Assembly (NCBI RefSeq): GCF_018129005.1
Contig: NZ_JAAEDL010000015.1
Coordinates: 62,001-126,000 of the forward strand
DNA length: 64,000 nucleotides
Direction: 5' to 3'
Origin: Neoroseomonas eburnea
Lineage (GTDB): Bacteria; Pseudomonadota; Alphaproteobacteria; Acetobacterales; Acetobacteraceae
Below are positions 32,196 through 39,588 of the stretch, in pieces. Each line of letters opens with the position of its first letter. Position 1 is the first letter of the stretch. The notes beneath the pieces are model-generated. The model was given only the letters and a program-made list of their open reading frames with translations. It did not search any database and was not told the origin of the DNA. A program made the position numbers and the translations under genes.

Positions 32196-32267
32196 CCCTG
32201 GCCCAACGGGGGTTCCGCCGCGCCGCGGCAGGCCCCATCTGCTCTCGACGAAGAAGGAGAACGCCGC

Positions 32268-32534
32268 ATGCAGCACGACCCCGCGGGCATGGCCCCCGAG
32301 GATCTGAGCCACGCCGGCTCGGTCGTGGACAAGGCGATCGAGTACATGATGGAGCAGCGCATCGCGCCGATCTCCATCGCCTCCGCCCTGCTCGGCGGCG
32401 CCCTGGGGCTGCTGGCCCGGACCATGGACGACCGGGCGGTCGCGGCGGTGCTGCGCAACGCCCTGGCCTCGGTCGAGAGCGGGGAACTCTCCGACGCCCG
32501 CCGCGCCCCGCCGCCCGGCTCGCCGCAGATGTGA
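32268..32534 (+). CDS. Hypothetical protein (88 aa)
   Basis: Starts [20 protein letters not shown] at ATG 32268 with GAAGGAG ahead. A central segment, [20 protein letters not shown], could be one membrane-associated helix. Residues 50-80 are a charged amphipathic helix ([20 protein letters not shown]). No family recognised. It sits between the Atm1-like exporter and rpmB on the same strand, so co-transcription with the exporter is likely. Confidence 0.65.
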   Translation: MQHDPAGMAPEDLSHAGSVVDKAIEYMMEQRIAPISIASALLGGALGLLARTMDDRAVAAVLRNALASVESGELSDARRAPPPGSPQM

Positions 32535-32655
32535 CGCGGCGGCCCGCGCGCCGGACTTGACGTTCCGGCCCGGCTGGGCCACACACCGCGCCTTCCTGGC
32601 TTCCACCCGCGCGCGGGTCCTGTCCGCGCGCCTTCAGCATTTCGGGATTTTCGCC

Positions 32656-32949
32656 ATGGCCCGCCGCTGCGGCATCACCGGCAAGGGCGTCCTGACGGGC
32701 AACAACGTCAGCCACGCCAACAACAAGACCCGCCGGCGCTTCCTGCCCAACCTGCAGGAAACCTCCTTCTGGTCCGACGTGCTCGGCACCCAGGTGAAGA
32801 TCCGCCTGTCCACCACCGGCATCCGCACGGTGGAGCACAATGGCGGGCTCGATGCCTTCCTGCTCGGCACGCCCGACCGGAAGCTGGCCGAGGAAGCCAT
32901 CAGCCTGAAGCGCCGGATCGTGCGCGCCCAGGCCAAGAAGGCGGCCTGA
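32656..32949 (+). CDS. rpmB: Large ribosomal subunit protein bL28
   Basis: 97 aa. [20 protein letters not shown] followed by [13 protein letters not shown] is the L28 signature, and the C-terminal extension [15 protein letters not shown] with a Lys/Arg tail is the alphaproteobacterial form. It is a component of the 50S subunit. A classic terminator follows at 32980. rpmG is not adjacent. Confidence 0.96.
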   Translation: MARRCGITGKGVLTGNNVSHANNKTRRRFLPNLQETSFWSDVLGTQVKIRLSTTGIRTVEHNGGLDAFLLGTPDRKLAEEAISLKRRIVRAQAKKAA

Positions 32950-32979
32950 GCCCGGCTTTCCCCGGCGGGGGTCGGAAAC

Positions 32980-33011
32980 AGGGCGGCACCCGGTCGGGCG
33001 GCCGCCCTTTT
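32980..33011 (+). terminator. Rho-independent terminator after rpmB
   Basis: Stem AGGGCGGC (32980-32987) with GCCGCCCT (33001-33008), followed directly by TTTC. It begins 30 bp after the rpmB stop. Confidence 0.75.
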
Positions 33012-33060
33012 CATTGCCCACCCCCCGCTTCATTTGACGCTTGCGAGGGCGAGGTTCATG

Positions 33061-33080
33061 TCCCGCCCATGAGGGCGGGA
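33061..33080 (-). terminator. Hairpin downstream of the MerR gene
   Basis: TCCCGCCC, loop ATGA, GGGCGGGA: an 8-bp perfect stem 50 bp beyond the MerR stop on the minus strand. No T-run follows, so confidence is moderate. Confidence 0.45.
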
Positions 33081-33130
33081 CCCGCCGCCTGCCGCCGCCT
33101 CGCGCTGGGGCCGCGCGGCCGGCGCGCCCG

Positions 33131-33571
33131 TCATGGCTTGCCGTGCGTCGGGTCCTCGCAATGGCCGTGCGCGAAATCCGCCAGCGTCTCGATGATGCGG
33201 CAATCGCCGGCCACCCCGCCGGCGCAGCTTGCGGCCATCCGCTGCAACTCCCCCCGCAGTGCCTCGAGCCGCCGCAGGCGGGCGTCGATCTCGCGGATCT
33301 GCGCCAGCGCAATGGCATGCACCGCACCGCAATCAGCCTCCGGATGGTCGGCGAGGTCGAGCAGCGCCCGGATCGCCTCGCTGCCGAATCCGAGTTCCCG
33401 CGCGTGGCGGATGAAGCCCAGCCGGCGCAGATGCGCCACCCCATAGGCGCGATGCCCGCCGGCGGTGCGCGCCGGCGGCGGCAGCCAGCCCTCCTGCTCA
33501 TACCAGCGGATCGTCGTCGGCTTCACGCCGGTTTCCCGGGCCAGTTCGCCGATCGACCAGATGGCGCTCAT
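33131..33571 (-). CDS. MerR-family metal-responsive regulator (ZntR/CadR/PbrR-like)
   Basis: 146 aa. The helix-turn-helix WSIGELARETGVKPTTIRWYEQEGWL is followed by the second wing (GGHRAYGVAHLRRLGFIRHA) and a long dimerisation helix. Cysteines C81, C116 and C124 fall where ZntR, CadR and PbrR place their metal ligands, and a fourth Cys (C138) is in a His/Cys tail (HGHCEDPTHG). It should therefore sense Zn, Cd or Pb rather than Cu or redox. Its ATG overlaps the mntR stop as ATGA, putting a second metalloregulator in the mntR transcript. Confidence 0.85.
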   Translation of the reverse strand: MSAIWSIGELARETGVKPTTIRWYEQEGWLPPPARTAGGHRAYGVAHLRRLGFIRHARELGFGSEAIRALLDLADHPEADCGAVHAIALAQIREIDARLRRLEALRGELQRMAASCAGGVAGDCRIIETLADFAHGHCEDPTHGKP

Positions 33572-34023
33572 CCGGCGTCGTCCTCGCGCATGGCCAGGAA
33601 ACGGGCGAAGGCGGCCAGGGCCTTCTCGCTGGCATGGTGTTCCAGCCCCTCGGCATCCTCCTCCGCCGTTTCCGCATCGAGGCCGATGGCGATCAGGAAG
33701 CGCACCACCAGCTCGTGCCGCGCCTTGGCGATCGCCGCCATCTCCTGCCCCGCCGCCGTGAGGAACAGGCCGCGATAGGGCTTGGTCTCGACCAGCCCGT
33801 CGCGCTGCAGCCGGCCGATCGTCGCGGTGACCGTGGCCTGGGAAACGCCCATGCGCCGGGCGAGGTCCACCGCCCGCGCCTCCCCTTCCTCCCGCAGCAG
33901 GTCGGCGATCAGCTCGACATAGTCCTCGGCGGTGGCGCTGCGGTCGGCCTCGCGCTGGCGGGCGAAGCGGGCGGCGTGCTCATCCGCGGGGGGCAGGGTC
34001 CGCTCGGCGGCACGGGATCGCAT
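33568..34023 (-). CDS. mntR: Manganese transport regulator MntR
   Basis: 151 aa DtxR-family regulator. The winged helix is DYVELIADLLREEGEARAVD then RRMGVSQATVTATIGRLQRD, followed by GLVETKPYRGLFLTAAGQEM. The metal-binding/dimerisation part is RHELVVRFLIAIGLDAETAE then EDAEGLEHHASEKALAAF. It matches the E. coli MntR layout closely (about 155 aa). ATG 34023 gives the usual N-terminus; a GTG at 34068 would add 15 residues. Mn-MntR represses mntH; the divergent mntH and the 14-bp palindrome between fit this. Confidence 0.92.
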   Translation of the reverse strand: MRSRAAERTLPPADEHAARFARQREADRSATAEDYVELIADLLREEGEARAVDLARRMGVSQATVTATIGRLQRDGLVETKPYRGLFLTAAGQEMAAIAKARHELVVRFLIAIGLDAETAEEDAEGLEHHASEKALAAFARFLAMREDDAG

Positions 34024-34075
34024 CGGGCTGGTTCGGGCTCCGGCTTGAAAGGCTTGATAGCCAGCCACACGTAAC

Positions 34076-34089
34076 TTAGCCTAGGCTAA
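34076..34089. promoter_or_regulatory. MntR operator (14-bp palindrome)
   Basis: TTAGCCTAGGCTAA is a perfect inverted repeat 16 bp before the mntH start and 52 bp before the mntR start. It lies in an AT-rich island in otherwise GC-rich DNA. Position and symmetry make it the probable binding site for MntR controlling both directions. Confidence 0.7.
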
Positions 34090-34105
34090 ATTTCAGAGGC
34101 TTGGC

Positions 34106-35437
34106 ATGACCCCACCTTCGGATGCCGCCGTAGCGTCGCCCGCCGGCCCCCCGAGCCTGCCGGAGGTCCATCGCAGCGTGCATGTCCCCAATGCGGGCGG
34201 CTTTCTGCGCAAGCTCTTCGCCTTCATGGGGCCGGGCTACCTGGTCGCCGTCGGCTACATGGACCCCGGCAACTGGGCGACCTCGCTCGCCGGCGGCTCG
34301 GCCTTCGGCTACACGCTGCTCGCCGTCGCGCTGGTCTCCTCGCTGATGGCGATCCTGCTGCAGGCGCTTTGCGCGCGCATCGGCATCGCCACGGGGCGGG
34401 ATCTCGCGCAGCTCTGCCGCGAACGGTTCCCGAAGCCCGTCGCCTATCCGCTCTGGGCGCTCGCCGAGGTGGCGATCTGCGCCACCGACCTCGCCGAGCT
34501 GATCGGCACCGCCATCGCGCTCGAGCTGCTGTTCGGCATCCCCCTGCTCTACGGCGTGATGCTGACGGCCTTCGACGCCTTCCTGATCCTCTGGCTGCAG
34601 AACAAGGGCGTGCGCTGGCTGGAGGCGCTGGTCTTCGGCTTCATCCTGCTGATCTTCGGCTGCTTCGCGGTGCAGATCGCATTGTCCCACCCGGTCTGGG
34701 GCGACGTCCTGCGGGGCTACATCCCGGCCGCCTCGATCGTGACGGATGAGAGGCAGCTCTTCATCGCCATGGGCATCCTCGGTGCCACGGTGATGCCGCA
34801 CAACCTCTACCTCCATACCGCGGTGGTGCAGTCCCGCGCCTGGCGCATGGACGAGGCGGGAAAGAAGGAGGCGATCCGCTTCGCCACCATCGACAGCACC
34901 ATCGCGCTCGCGCTCGCGCTGCTGATCAACTCCGCCATCCTGATCACGGCGGCGGCCACCTTCCACACCACCGGCAACACGGAAGTCGCCGAGATCGGCG
35001 ATGCCTATCAGCTCATGTCGCCGCTGCTCGGCAGCGGGATGGCGGCGACGCTCTTCGCCGTGGCGCTGCTGCTCTGCGGTCTGAACGCCACGGTGACGGC
35101 GACGCTTTCGGGCCAGGTGGTGATGGAAGGCTTCCTGCGCTTCCGCCTGCCGGCCGTGACGCGCCGGCTGGTGACGCGGCTGATCGCCATCGTGCCGGCG
35201 GTGGTGGTCACCTGGATGCAGGGCGCCTCGGGCACGGCGCACCTGCTGATCCTGTCTCAGGTGATCCTGTCCCTGCAGCTCCCCTTCGCGGTCATCCCGC
35301 TGATGATGTTCGCGCGGGACAGGCGGCTCGGCGCGCTCGGCGCACCGCGCTGGCAGCTCGTGCTCGGCTGGGCCTGCGCGGCGGTGATCGTGGCCCTGAA
35401 CGTGAAGCTGCTGGCGGACTTCTTCCTCGGCGGGTGA
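34106..35437 (+). CDS. mntH: Nramp-family Mn2+/H+ symporter MntH
   Basis: 443 aa with 11 membrane helices. The metal-site motif DPGN is at residues 53-56 (GYMDPGNWATS) and the second, in helix 6, is VMPHNLYLHTAVVQ. The E-I/D-L-A segment is ATDLAELIGTAIAL. It imports Mn2+ (and Fe2+) across the inner membrane, driven by protons. It starts just after the MntR palindrome, so it should be repressed when Mn is ample. Confidence 0.95.
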   Translation: MTPPSDAAVASPAGPPSLPEVHRSVHVPNAGGFLRKLFAFMGPGYLVAVGYMDPGNWATSLAGGSAFGYTLLAVALVSSLMAILLQALCARIGIATGRDLAQLCRERFPKPVAYPLWALAEVAICATDLAELIGTAIALELLFGIPLLYGVMLTAFDAFLILWLQNKGVRWLEALVFGFILLIFGCFAVQIALSHPVWGDVLRGYIPAASIVTDERQLFIAMGILGATVMPHNLYLHTAVVQSRAWRMDEAGKKEAIRFATIDSTIALALALLINSAILITAAATFHTTGNTEVAEIGDAYQLMSPLLGSGMAATLFAVALLLCGLNATVTATLSGQVVMEGFLRFRLPAVTRRLVTRLIAIVPAVVVTWMQGASGTAHLLILSQVILSLQLPFAVIPLMMFARDRRLGALGAPRWQLVLGWACAAVIVALNVKLLADFFLGG

Positions 35438-35777
35438 TGGGCGGCCCCCGGAGCAGCCGCATGCCCGGGGGACCCGACCCGCCTTACCGCCGAAGCTCCT
35501 CCGGCGGAGGTTGGCGCAGGCCGCCTCGCCCAGCTATGCGGCGCCCCGCCTCGCGGGGGGCGGTCCGGAGGGCGCCCGACTCATGCCAGCGGCCGCTATT
35601 CGTGACCGTTGGCGTGATGCTTTTCGTGCCCTCAGACGCCGGGCGCAAACCTCCGGTTTGCTTGGCTTCGCCGGACCACCGGCGGGCCGCATTCCGGATC
35701 CCCGGTCACCTTGCAAGGCAAGGTGACCGGGGATCCGTCGCGGCCTCGGCACGAGTCAAGAACTCGTGCCGCTCGTA
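35438..35777. other. Intergenic stretch with hairpins
   Basis: 340 bp between the convergent mntH and lipoprotein genes. Besides the family C element at 35696-35770 there is GC-rich sequence without recognisable genes. Confidence 0.5.
35696..35770. repeat. Family C bipartite palindrome with an 18-bp stem
   Basis: A perfect 18-bp inverted repeat starting GGATCCCCGGTCACC (35696-35713) pairs with 35719-35736 around a 5-nt loop. A second hairpin, GGCACGAGT (35748-35756) with ACTCGTGCC (35762-35770), follows 7 bp before the stop of the minus-strand lipoprotein gene. The GCGGCCTCGGCACG link and the ACTCGTGCC arm are shared with 28048-28128. Confidence 0.75.
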
Positions 35778-36761
35778 TCACTCCTGCGCTGGCCGCGGCT
35801 GCGGCAGGCTGCCCGGCTGCCGGGGCATGGCCAGGCCCTGCCCCTGCTGCGGCGCCTGCCCGCGCGGTGCGGCCCCGGGTTGCGCCGGGAAACCGCCGGC
35901 ATTGGCCACCACCGTCCGCACGCCGCCCGCCGCCTCGGTCGCCGCGGCGAAGGCGACATCGCCCCAGAAGCGCTCCAGCACGCCCTGCGGCACCTCGTTA
36001 AGCTGGAGCACGCGGCCGAGATCCTCCCCATCCTGGCGGGAGACGGTCCAGAGAAGCTCGACACGCTGGGTCCGGGTCTGCGGCTGCGGCACCACGCTGA
36101 CCTGCCCGGTCACCGCGAAGCGGGCGCCCTCGGCGACATCCTGCACCACCATGCCATGCTGGCCGAGCGCCTCCCGCAGCCTTGCGGTCAGCGCCTGGTT
36201 GCCGTCGCCCGGCGCGCCGCGCACGGCAGGCACATAGATGCGCGGCGGGCCGGCGACGGCCAGGGCGGCCGGGTCCATGCCCTTCGCCGCCGCCTCGGCG
36301 CGCAGCAGCAGGTCGGCGATGCGCGGGGCGGCATCGCGGGCGGCCCGGCGCAGCACTTCCGGATTCGCATCGGACCAGTCGCGCGCCGGAATGCGAGCGC
36401 CCTCGACCTGCCCCTGCGGGCGGCCATCCGGGTCGGTCAGGCTGTAGCGCGGCACCACCGCACCACCCTGGAGGCGTGCCTCCACCGTCAGGCGCCAGTC
36501 GAGCGGCAAGGGGGCGTTGTCCACCGCCGCCGGCACCTCGGCGGCCAGCAGGGCGGTGGACAGCGCCTCGGCGAAGCCCGTGGCCTGGGCCCCGGTCAGC
36601 AGCGCCTCGGCAGGGATGGGAATGGCCAAGCGATAGGCCGGCGGGGCCGCGAGCGCCCCGGCTTGGCCGCCGGGATTGCCCCGGAAGGGCTGCGGCAGGT
36701 CGCCACAGGCCGGGAGAAGCGCGACCAGGAGCAGGACGCCGAGGCGGAAGAAGGAACGCAT
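35778..36761 (-). CDS. Hypothetical lipoprotein
   Basis: 327 aa. The lipoprotein signal ends at LLLVALLPAC (C19). The mature part is mixed alpha/beta with PRIYVPAVRGAPGDGNQALT at about 165-185 and GARFAVTGQVSVVPQPQTRT further on, and ends in a Pro/Gln-rich tail. The central pattern of small-molecule-lipoprotein type (LREALGQHGMVVQDVAEGAR, FAVTGQV) resembles TolB-N/FlgO-like assembly lipoproteins, but the match is weak and no name is given. The likely place is the periplasmic face of the outer membrane. ATG 36761. Confidence 0.7.
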   Translation of the reverse strand: MRSFFRLGVLLLVALLPACGDLPQPFRGNPGGQAGALAAPPAYRLAIPIPAEALLTGAQATGFAEALSTALLAAEVPAAVDNAPLPLDWRLTVEARLQGGAVVPRYSLTDPDGRPQGQVEGARIPARDWSDANPEVLRRAARDAAPRIADLLLRAEAAAKGMDPAALAVAGPPRIYVPAVRGAPGDGNQALTARLREALGQHGMVVQDVAEGARFAVTGQVSVVPQPQTRTQRVELLWTVSRQDGEDLGRVLQLNEVPQGVLERFWGDVAFAAATEAAGGVRTVVANAGGFPAQPGAAPRGQAPQQGQGLAMPRQPGSLPQPRPAQE

Positions 36762-36789
36762 CGTCAGCGAGAACTCCTGCTTGGAATGG

Positions 36790-36839
36790 CCAGGGGGCGC
36801 CGCCCCCTGGACCCCCGCCGGGGGCGTGCGCGCCCCCGG
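36790..36839 (-). terminator. Two adjacent GC-rich hairpins
   Basis: CCAGGGGGCG/CGCCCCCTGG (36790-36810, 1-nt loop) and CCGGGGGCG/CGCCCCCGG (36818-36839, loop TGCG). They lie between the 23-aa candidate gene and the lipoprotein gene, both minus-strand, and would end transcription of the former. Confidence 0.5.
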
Positions 36840-36858
36840 ACCCGCGATCACGGGCACG

Positions 36859-36930
36859 TCAGATGAGGGCGACGCAGGTCGCCAGGAGGGTGAGAAGCGC
36901 CAGGGCGCAGAACATGACCACATAGGGCAT
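36859..36930 (-). CDS. Candidate 23-aa single-helix membrane peptide
   Basis: The ATG at 36930, with AAGGA 4 nt upstream, encodes MPYVVMFCALALLTLLATCV followed by ALI and a stop. It is nearly all hydrophobic, so it would be one membrane helix. It has its own ribosome-binding site and is followed by two strong hairpins. No family recognised; chance cannot be excluded at this length. Confidence 0.35.
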   Translation of the reverse strand: MPYVVMFCALALLTLLATCVALI

Positions 36931-36972
36931 GGCGTCCTTATTGGCGCGGCAGGGGCGCTTGCAAGGGGGCGA

Positions 36973-37746
36973 TCAGCCGGTCAGGGCGATGGCGGAGAGC
37001 TGGTGGCCGATCGGGCCGCCGCCGGCCAGGGTGTTGCGGCGATGGCTGAAGAAGGCCGCTTCGTCGGGCAGGGTGTCGTGCGGCGTCACCTCCACCGCGG
37101 CGCCGGCGGCGACCAGCCTCGCGGCGCAATAGCCGGCGAGGTCGAACTGCCAGCGGTCCTCGCGCAGGCCCTCCGCGAAGAAGCGCGCATCGGCGGCGTC
37201 GCGCGCCAGCACGGCATCGCGCAGGTCGGCGGCGACCTCATACGAAGGCTGGCGGATGCAGGGGCCGACCACCGCCAGGATGCGGGCGCGCCGGGCGCCG
37301 ATGGCGAGCATCGCCTCGATCGTCGCCTCCAGCACGCCGCCGACGGCACCACGCCAGCCGGCATGGGCGGCACCGATCACCCCCGCCGCCGGGTCGGCGA
37401 AGAGCACCGGTGCGCAATCCGCCGTCACGATGCCGAGAGCGAGACCGGGCCGCCGCGTCACCAGGGCATCGGCCTTCGGGCGCCGATCCTCCGGCCAGGG
37501 GGTTTCGAGCACCGCCACCGCATCGCCATGCACCTGCGTCAGCCCGACCAGCGCGGCACCGGGCAGGCCGAGCGCATCGGCCGCGCGGCGGCGGTTCTCG
37601 CGCACCGCATCCGGGTCGTCCCTGCCCGAGAGCGAGCAGTTCAGCGCGGCGAAGGACCCGCCGGAGACGCCTCCCCGGCGGGTGAAGAAACCATGCGCCA
37701 GGCCGGGCTGGGCGCTGAGAGTCGCGGCGGCAACCTTCTCGGCCAT
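36973..37746 (-). CDS. pgeF: Peptidoglycan editing factor PgeF (laccase-domain, YfiH/YlmD family)
   Basis: 257 aa. Family motifs: HGFFTRRGGVSGGSFAALNC at the start, LTQVHGDAV, VTADCAPVLF, then GAAHAGWRGAVGGVLEATI, and SYEVAADLRDAV. The Zn ligands (His in QVHGD, Cys in TADCAP, His in AAHAGW) are present. PgeF clears mis-incorporated residues from UDP-MurNAc precursors; older annotation calls it polyphenol oxidase. The start shares one base with the midA stop (TGATG), so it is translated with midA and lgt. Confidence 0.9.
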   Translation of the reverse strand: MAEKVAAATLSAQPGLAHGFFTRRGGVSGGSFAALNCSLSGRDDPDAVRENRRRAADALGLPGAALVGLTQVHGDAVAVLETPWPEDRRPKADALVTRRPGLALGIVTADCAPVLFADPAAGVIGAAHAGWRGAVGGVLEATIEAMLAIGARRARILAVVGPCIRQPSYEVAADLRDAVLARDAADARFFAEGLREDRWQFDLAGYCAARLVAAGAAVEVTPHDTLPDEAAFFSHRRNTLAGGGPIGHQLSAIALTG

Positions 37747-38795
37747 CAGGTGTCCTCGAATCCGGGCAGGGTCGGCAGACCCGGATGACAGAGACAGACC
37801 ACCTTGAACAGCCGCCCCATGTGTTCCGGCGCGGCAAGGCGCTGCGCGGCGGCCAGGTGGCGGGTCGCGTGCCGCGGGTCCATGCGGGCGAGCATGGCCG
37901 CCCGGCTGAACAGCCCGAGCCTGCCGAGAAAGACGCCCTGCGGCAGCGGTCCCTGCACCGCGGCGCCTGCCGCCCGGGCAGCGGCGGCGAGCGCGGCGAA
38001 ATCGACATGGGCCGTGATGTCGGCCGCCCCCGGAACCCCGAGCGGGTCGGCCGGCCCGTGCCCCGCCATGGCCTGCAGGCTGTCGCCCAGGCCACCCTTC
38101 TCCGGCCCGTAGTCGAGGAACAGCGCCACCCCGCCCTGCGCCGCCAGCCGTGCCCCGAGCGCGGCCGCGATGGCGCGGGCGGCTTCGTTCACCTCCTGCA
38201 CCGCGCCCTCCTCGGCTTCCGCCGGCAGGGGCGGCGGGTCGAGGGCGGGGCGCTCGACGAAGGCGCCATCGGCGACGAAGCGTTCCATCCAGCCCTCGCC
38301 GCGGCGGACGAACTGCCGGATCGGCAGGGCGTCGAGGAATTCATTGCCGAGGATGATGGCCGGACCGGAGGGCAGCCAGCCGATCCCGTCGTGCCAGGCG
38401 GTGACCGTGCCGGCCAGTCGCGCCGCCTGCATCTCGCGCAGCCGGGGAGAGGTCTCGACCAGATGGACGCGCAGCGCCGCTCGGAAGCCGGGCGCCATTT
38501 CCGCGATCGCGCGCAACGCGTCGGCCATCAGCGTGCCGCGGCCGGGGCCGAGTTCCGCCAGGACCACCGGATCGGGCCGGCCCATCGCCTCCCAGGCGAT
38601 CGCCGCCCAGAGGCCGAGGCATTCGCCGAAGGCCTGGGTGATCTCCGGCGCGGTGGTGAAATCGCCCCCGCTGCCGAAGGGCTCGCGCCCCGCGTAGTAG
38701 GCCGCCGCGGCGCGAGCCATGAAGCGGTCGAGCCGCTCCGCCTCGCGCCCCGTCGTCGCGCCGTCGCGCCCGGCCGGGGGCGCGGGGTCAGGCAT
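37746..38795 (-). CDS. SAM-dependent methyltransferase, MidA/NDUFAF7 family (DUF185)
   Basis: 349 aa. Motifs: GDFTTAPEITQAFGECLGLW, the SAM-binding ELGPGRGTLMADALRA, VETSPRLREMQ, and LGNEFLDALPIRQFVRR. The eukaryotic relative NDUFAF7 dimethylates an arginine of complex I subunit NDUFS2; the bacterial target is presumably NuoD or another protein. It overlaps lgt by 8 bp upstream and pgeF by one base downstream. The lgt-midA-pgeF order is widely conserved in alphaproteobacteria. Confidence 0.88.
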   Translation of the reverse strand: MPDPAPPAGRDGATTGREAERLDRFMARAAAAYYAGREPFGSGGDFTTAPEITQAFGECLGLWAAIAWEAMGRPDPVVLAELGPGRGTLMADALRAIAEMAPGFRAALRVHLVETSPRLREMQAARLAGTVTAWHDGIGWLPSGPAIILGNEFLDALPIRQFVRRGEGWMERFVADGAFVERPALDPPPLPAEAEEGAVQEVNEAARAIAAALGARLAAQGGVALFLDYGPEKGGLGDSLQAMAGHGPADPLGVPGAADITAHVDFAALAAAARAAGAAVQGPLPQGVFLGRLGLFSRAAMLARMDPRHATRHLAAAQRLAAPEHMGRLFKVVCLCHPGLPTLPGFEDT

Positions 38796-39588
38796 GGCGT
38801 TCCTTGGCGCGGAGGATCAGCCAGGCGCCGACCAGGATCATCGGCAGCGACAGCAACTGCCCCATGGTCGCGCCGGCGAAGAGGAAGCCGAGATGCGCGT
38901 CGGGCTGGCGGAAGAACTCGCCGATGATGCGCGCGACCCCGTACCCCGCCAGGAAGACGCCGGAAAGCACGCCGGGCCGCGACCGGATGCGTTCGCTGCG
39001 CGCCAGGATCATCAGCAGGGCGAAGAGGCAGATCCCCTCCAGGAAGGCCTGGTAGAGCTGGGAGGGATGACGCGGCTCCGGCCCGCCGGTCGGGAAGACC
39101 ATGGCCCAGGGCACCTCCGGCGCGACGCGGCCCCACAGCTCCCCATTGATGAAATTGGCGCAGCGGCCGAGGAACAGCCCGATCGGCACCACGCAGACCA
39201 CCCGGTCCGCGAAGGCCACCCAGTCGAGCCCGTTGCGGCGCGCGAAGAGGAACATCGCGACAATGACGCCGAGCGCCCCGCCGTGGAACGACATGCCGCC
39301 GTGCCACAGGTACAGCGCCTCCCACGGCGCGGTGACGTAGTAGCCCGGCCGGTAGAACAGCACGTAGCCGAACCGCCCGCCGAGGATGATGCCGAGCGTC
39401 ACCCAGGTGATGAACTCGTCCACCTGCTCGGGCGTCGCGACCTGCGGCGTGCGCTGCACCAGCACGCGCGCCAGCCGCCAGCCGAGCAGGATGCCGGTGA
39501 TGTAGGCGAGCGCGTACCAGCGGATGGCGAAGGGGCCGATCTCGACCAGCACCGGGTCGATCACGGGGAAGGGAATGGCGAACATCAT
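38788..39588 (-). CDS. lgt: Prolipoprotein diacylglyceryl transferase Lgt
   Basis: 266 aa, seven membrane helices. Signature regions: RWYALAYITGILLGWRLAR, HGGMSFHGGALGVI and GRCANFINGELWGRV (usually GRIGNFINGELYGR). The conserved RHPSQLYQAFLEG is also there. It transfers diacylglycerol from phosphatidylglycerol to the lipobox cysteine of prolipoproteins, of which several are encoded here. ATG 39588 overlaps the hldD stop by one base; ATG 39585 is an alternative. Confidence 0.94.
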   Translation of the reverse strand: MMFAIPFPVIDPVLVEIGPFAIRWYALAYITGILLGWRLARVLVQRTPQVATPEQVDEFITWVTLGIILGGRFGYVLFYRPGYYVTAPWEALYLWHGGMSFHGGALGVIVAMFLFARRNGLDWVAFADRVVCVVPIGLFLGRCANFINGELWGRVAPEVPWAMVFPTGGPEPRHPSQLYQAFLEGICLFALLMILARSERIRSRPGVLSGVFLAGYGVARIIGEFFRQPDAHLGFLFAGATMGQLLSLPMILVGAWLILRAKERHA

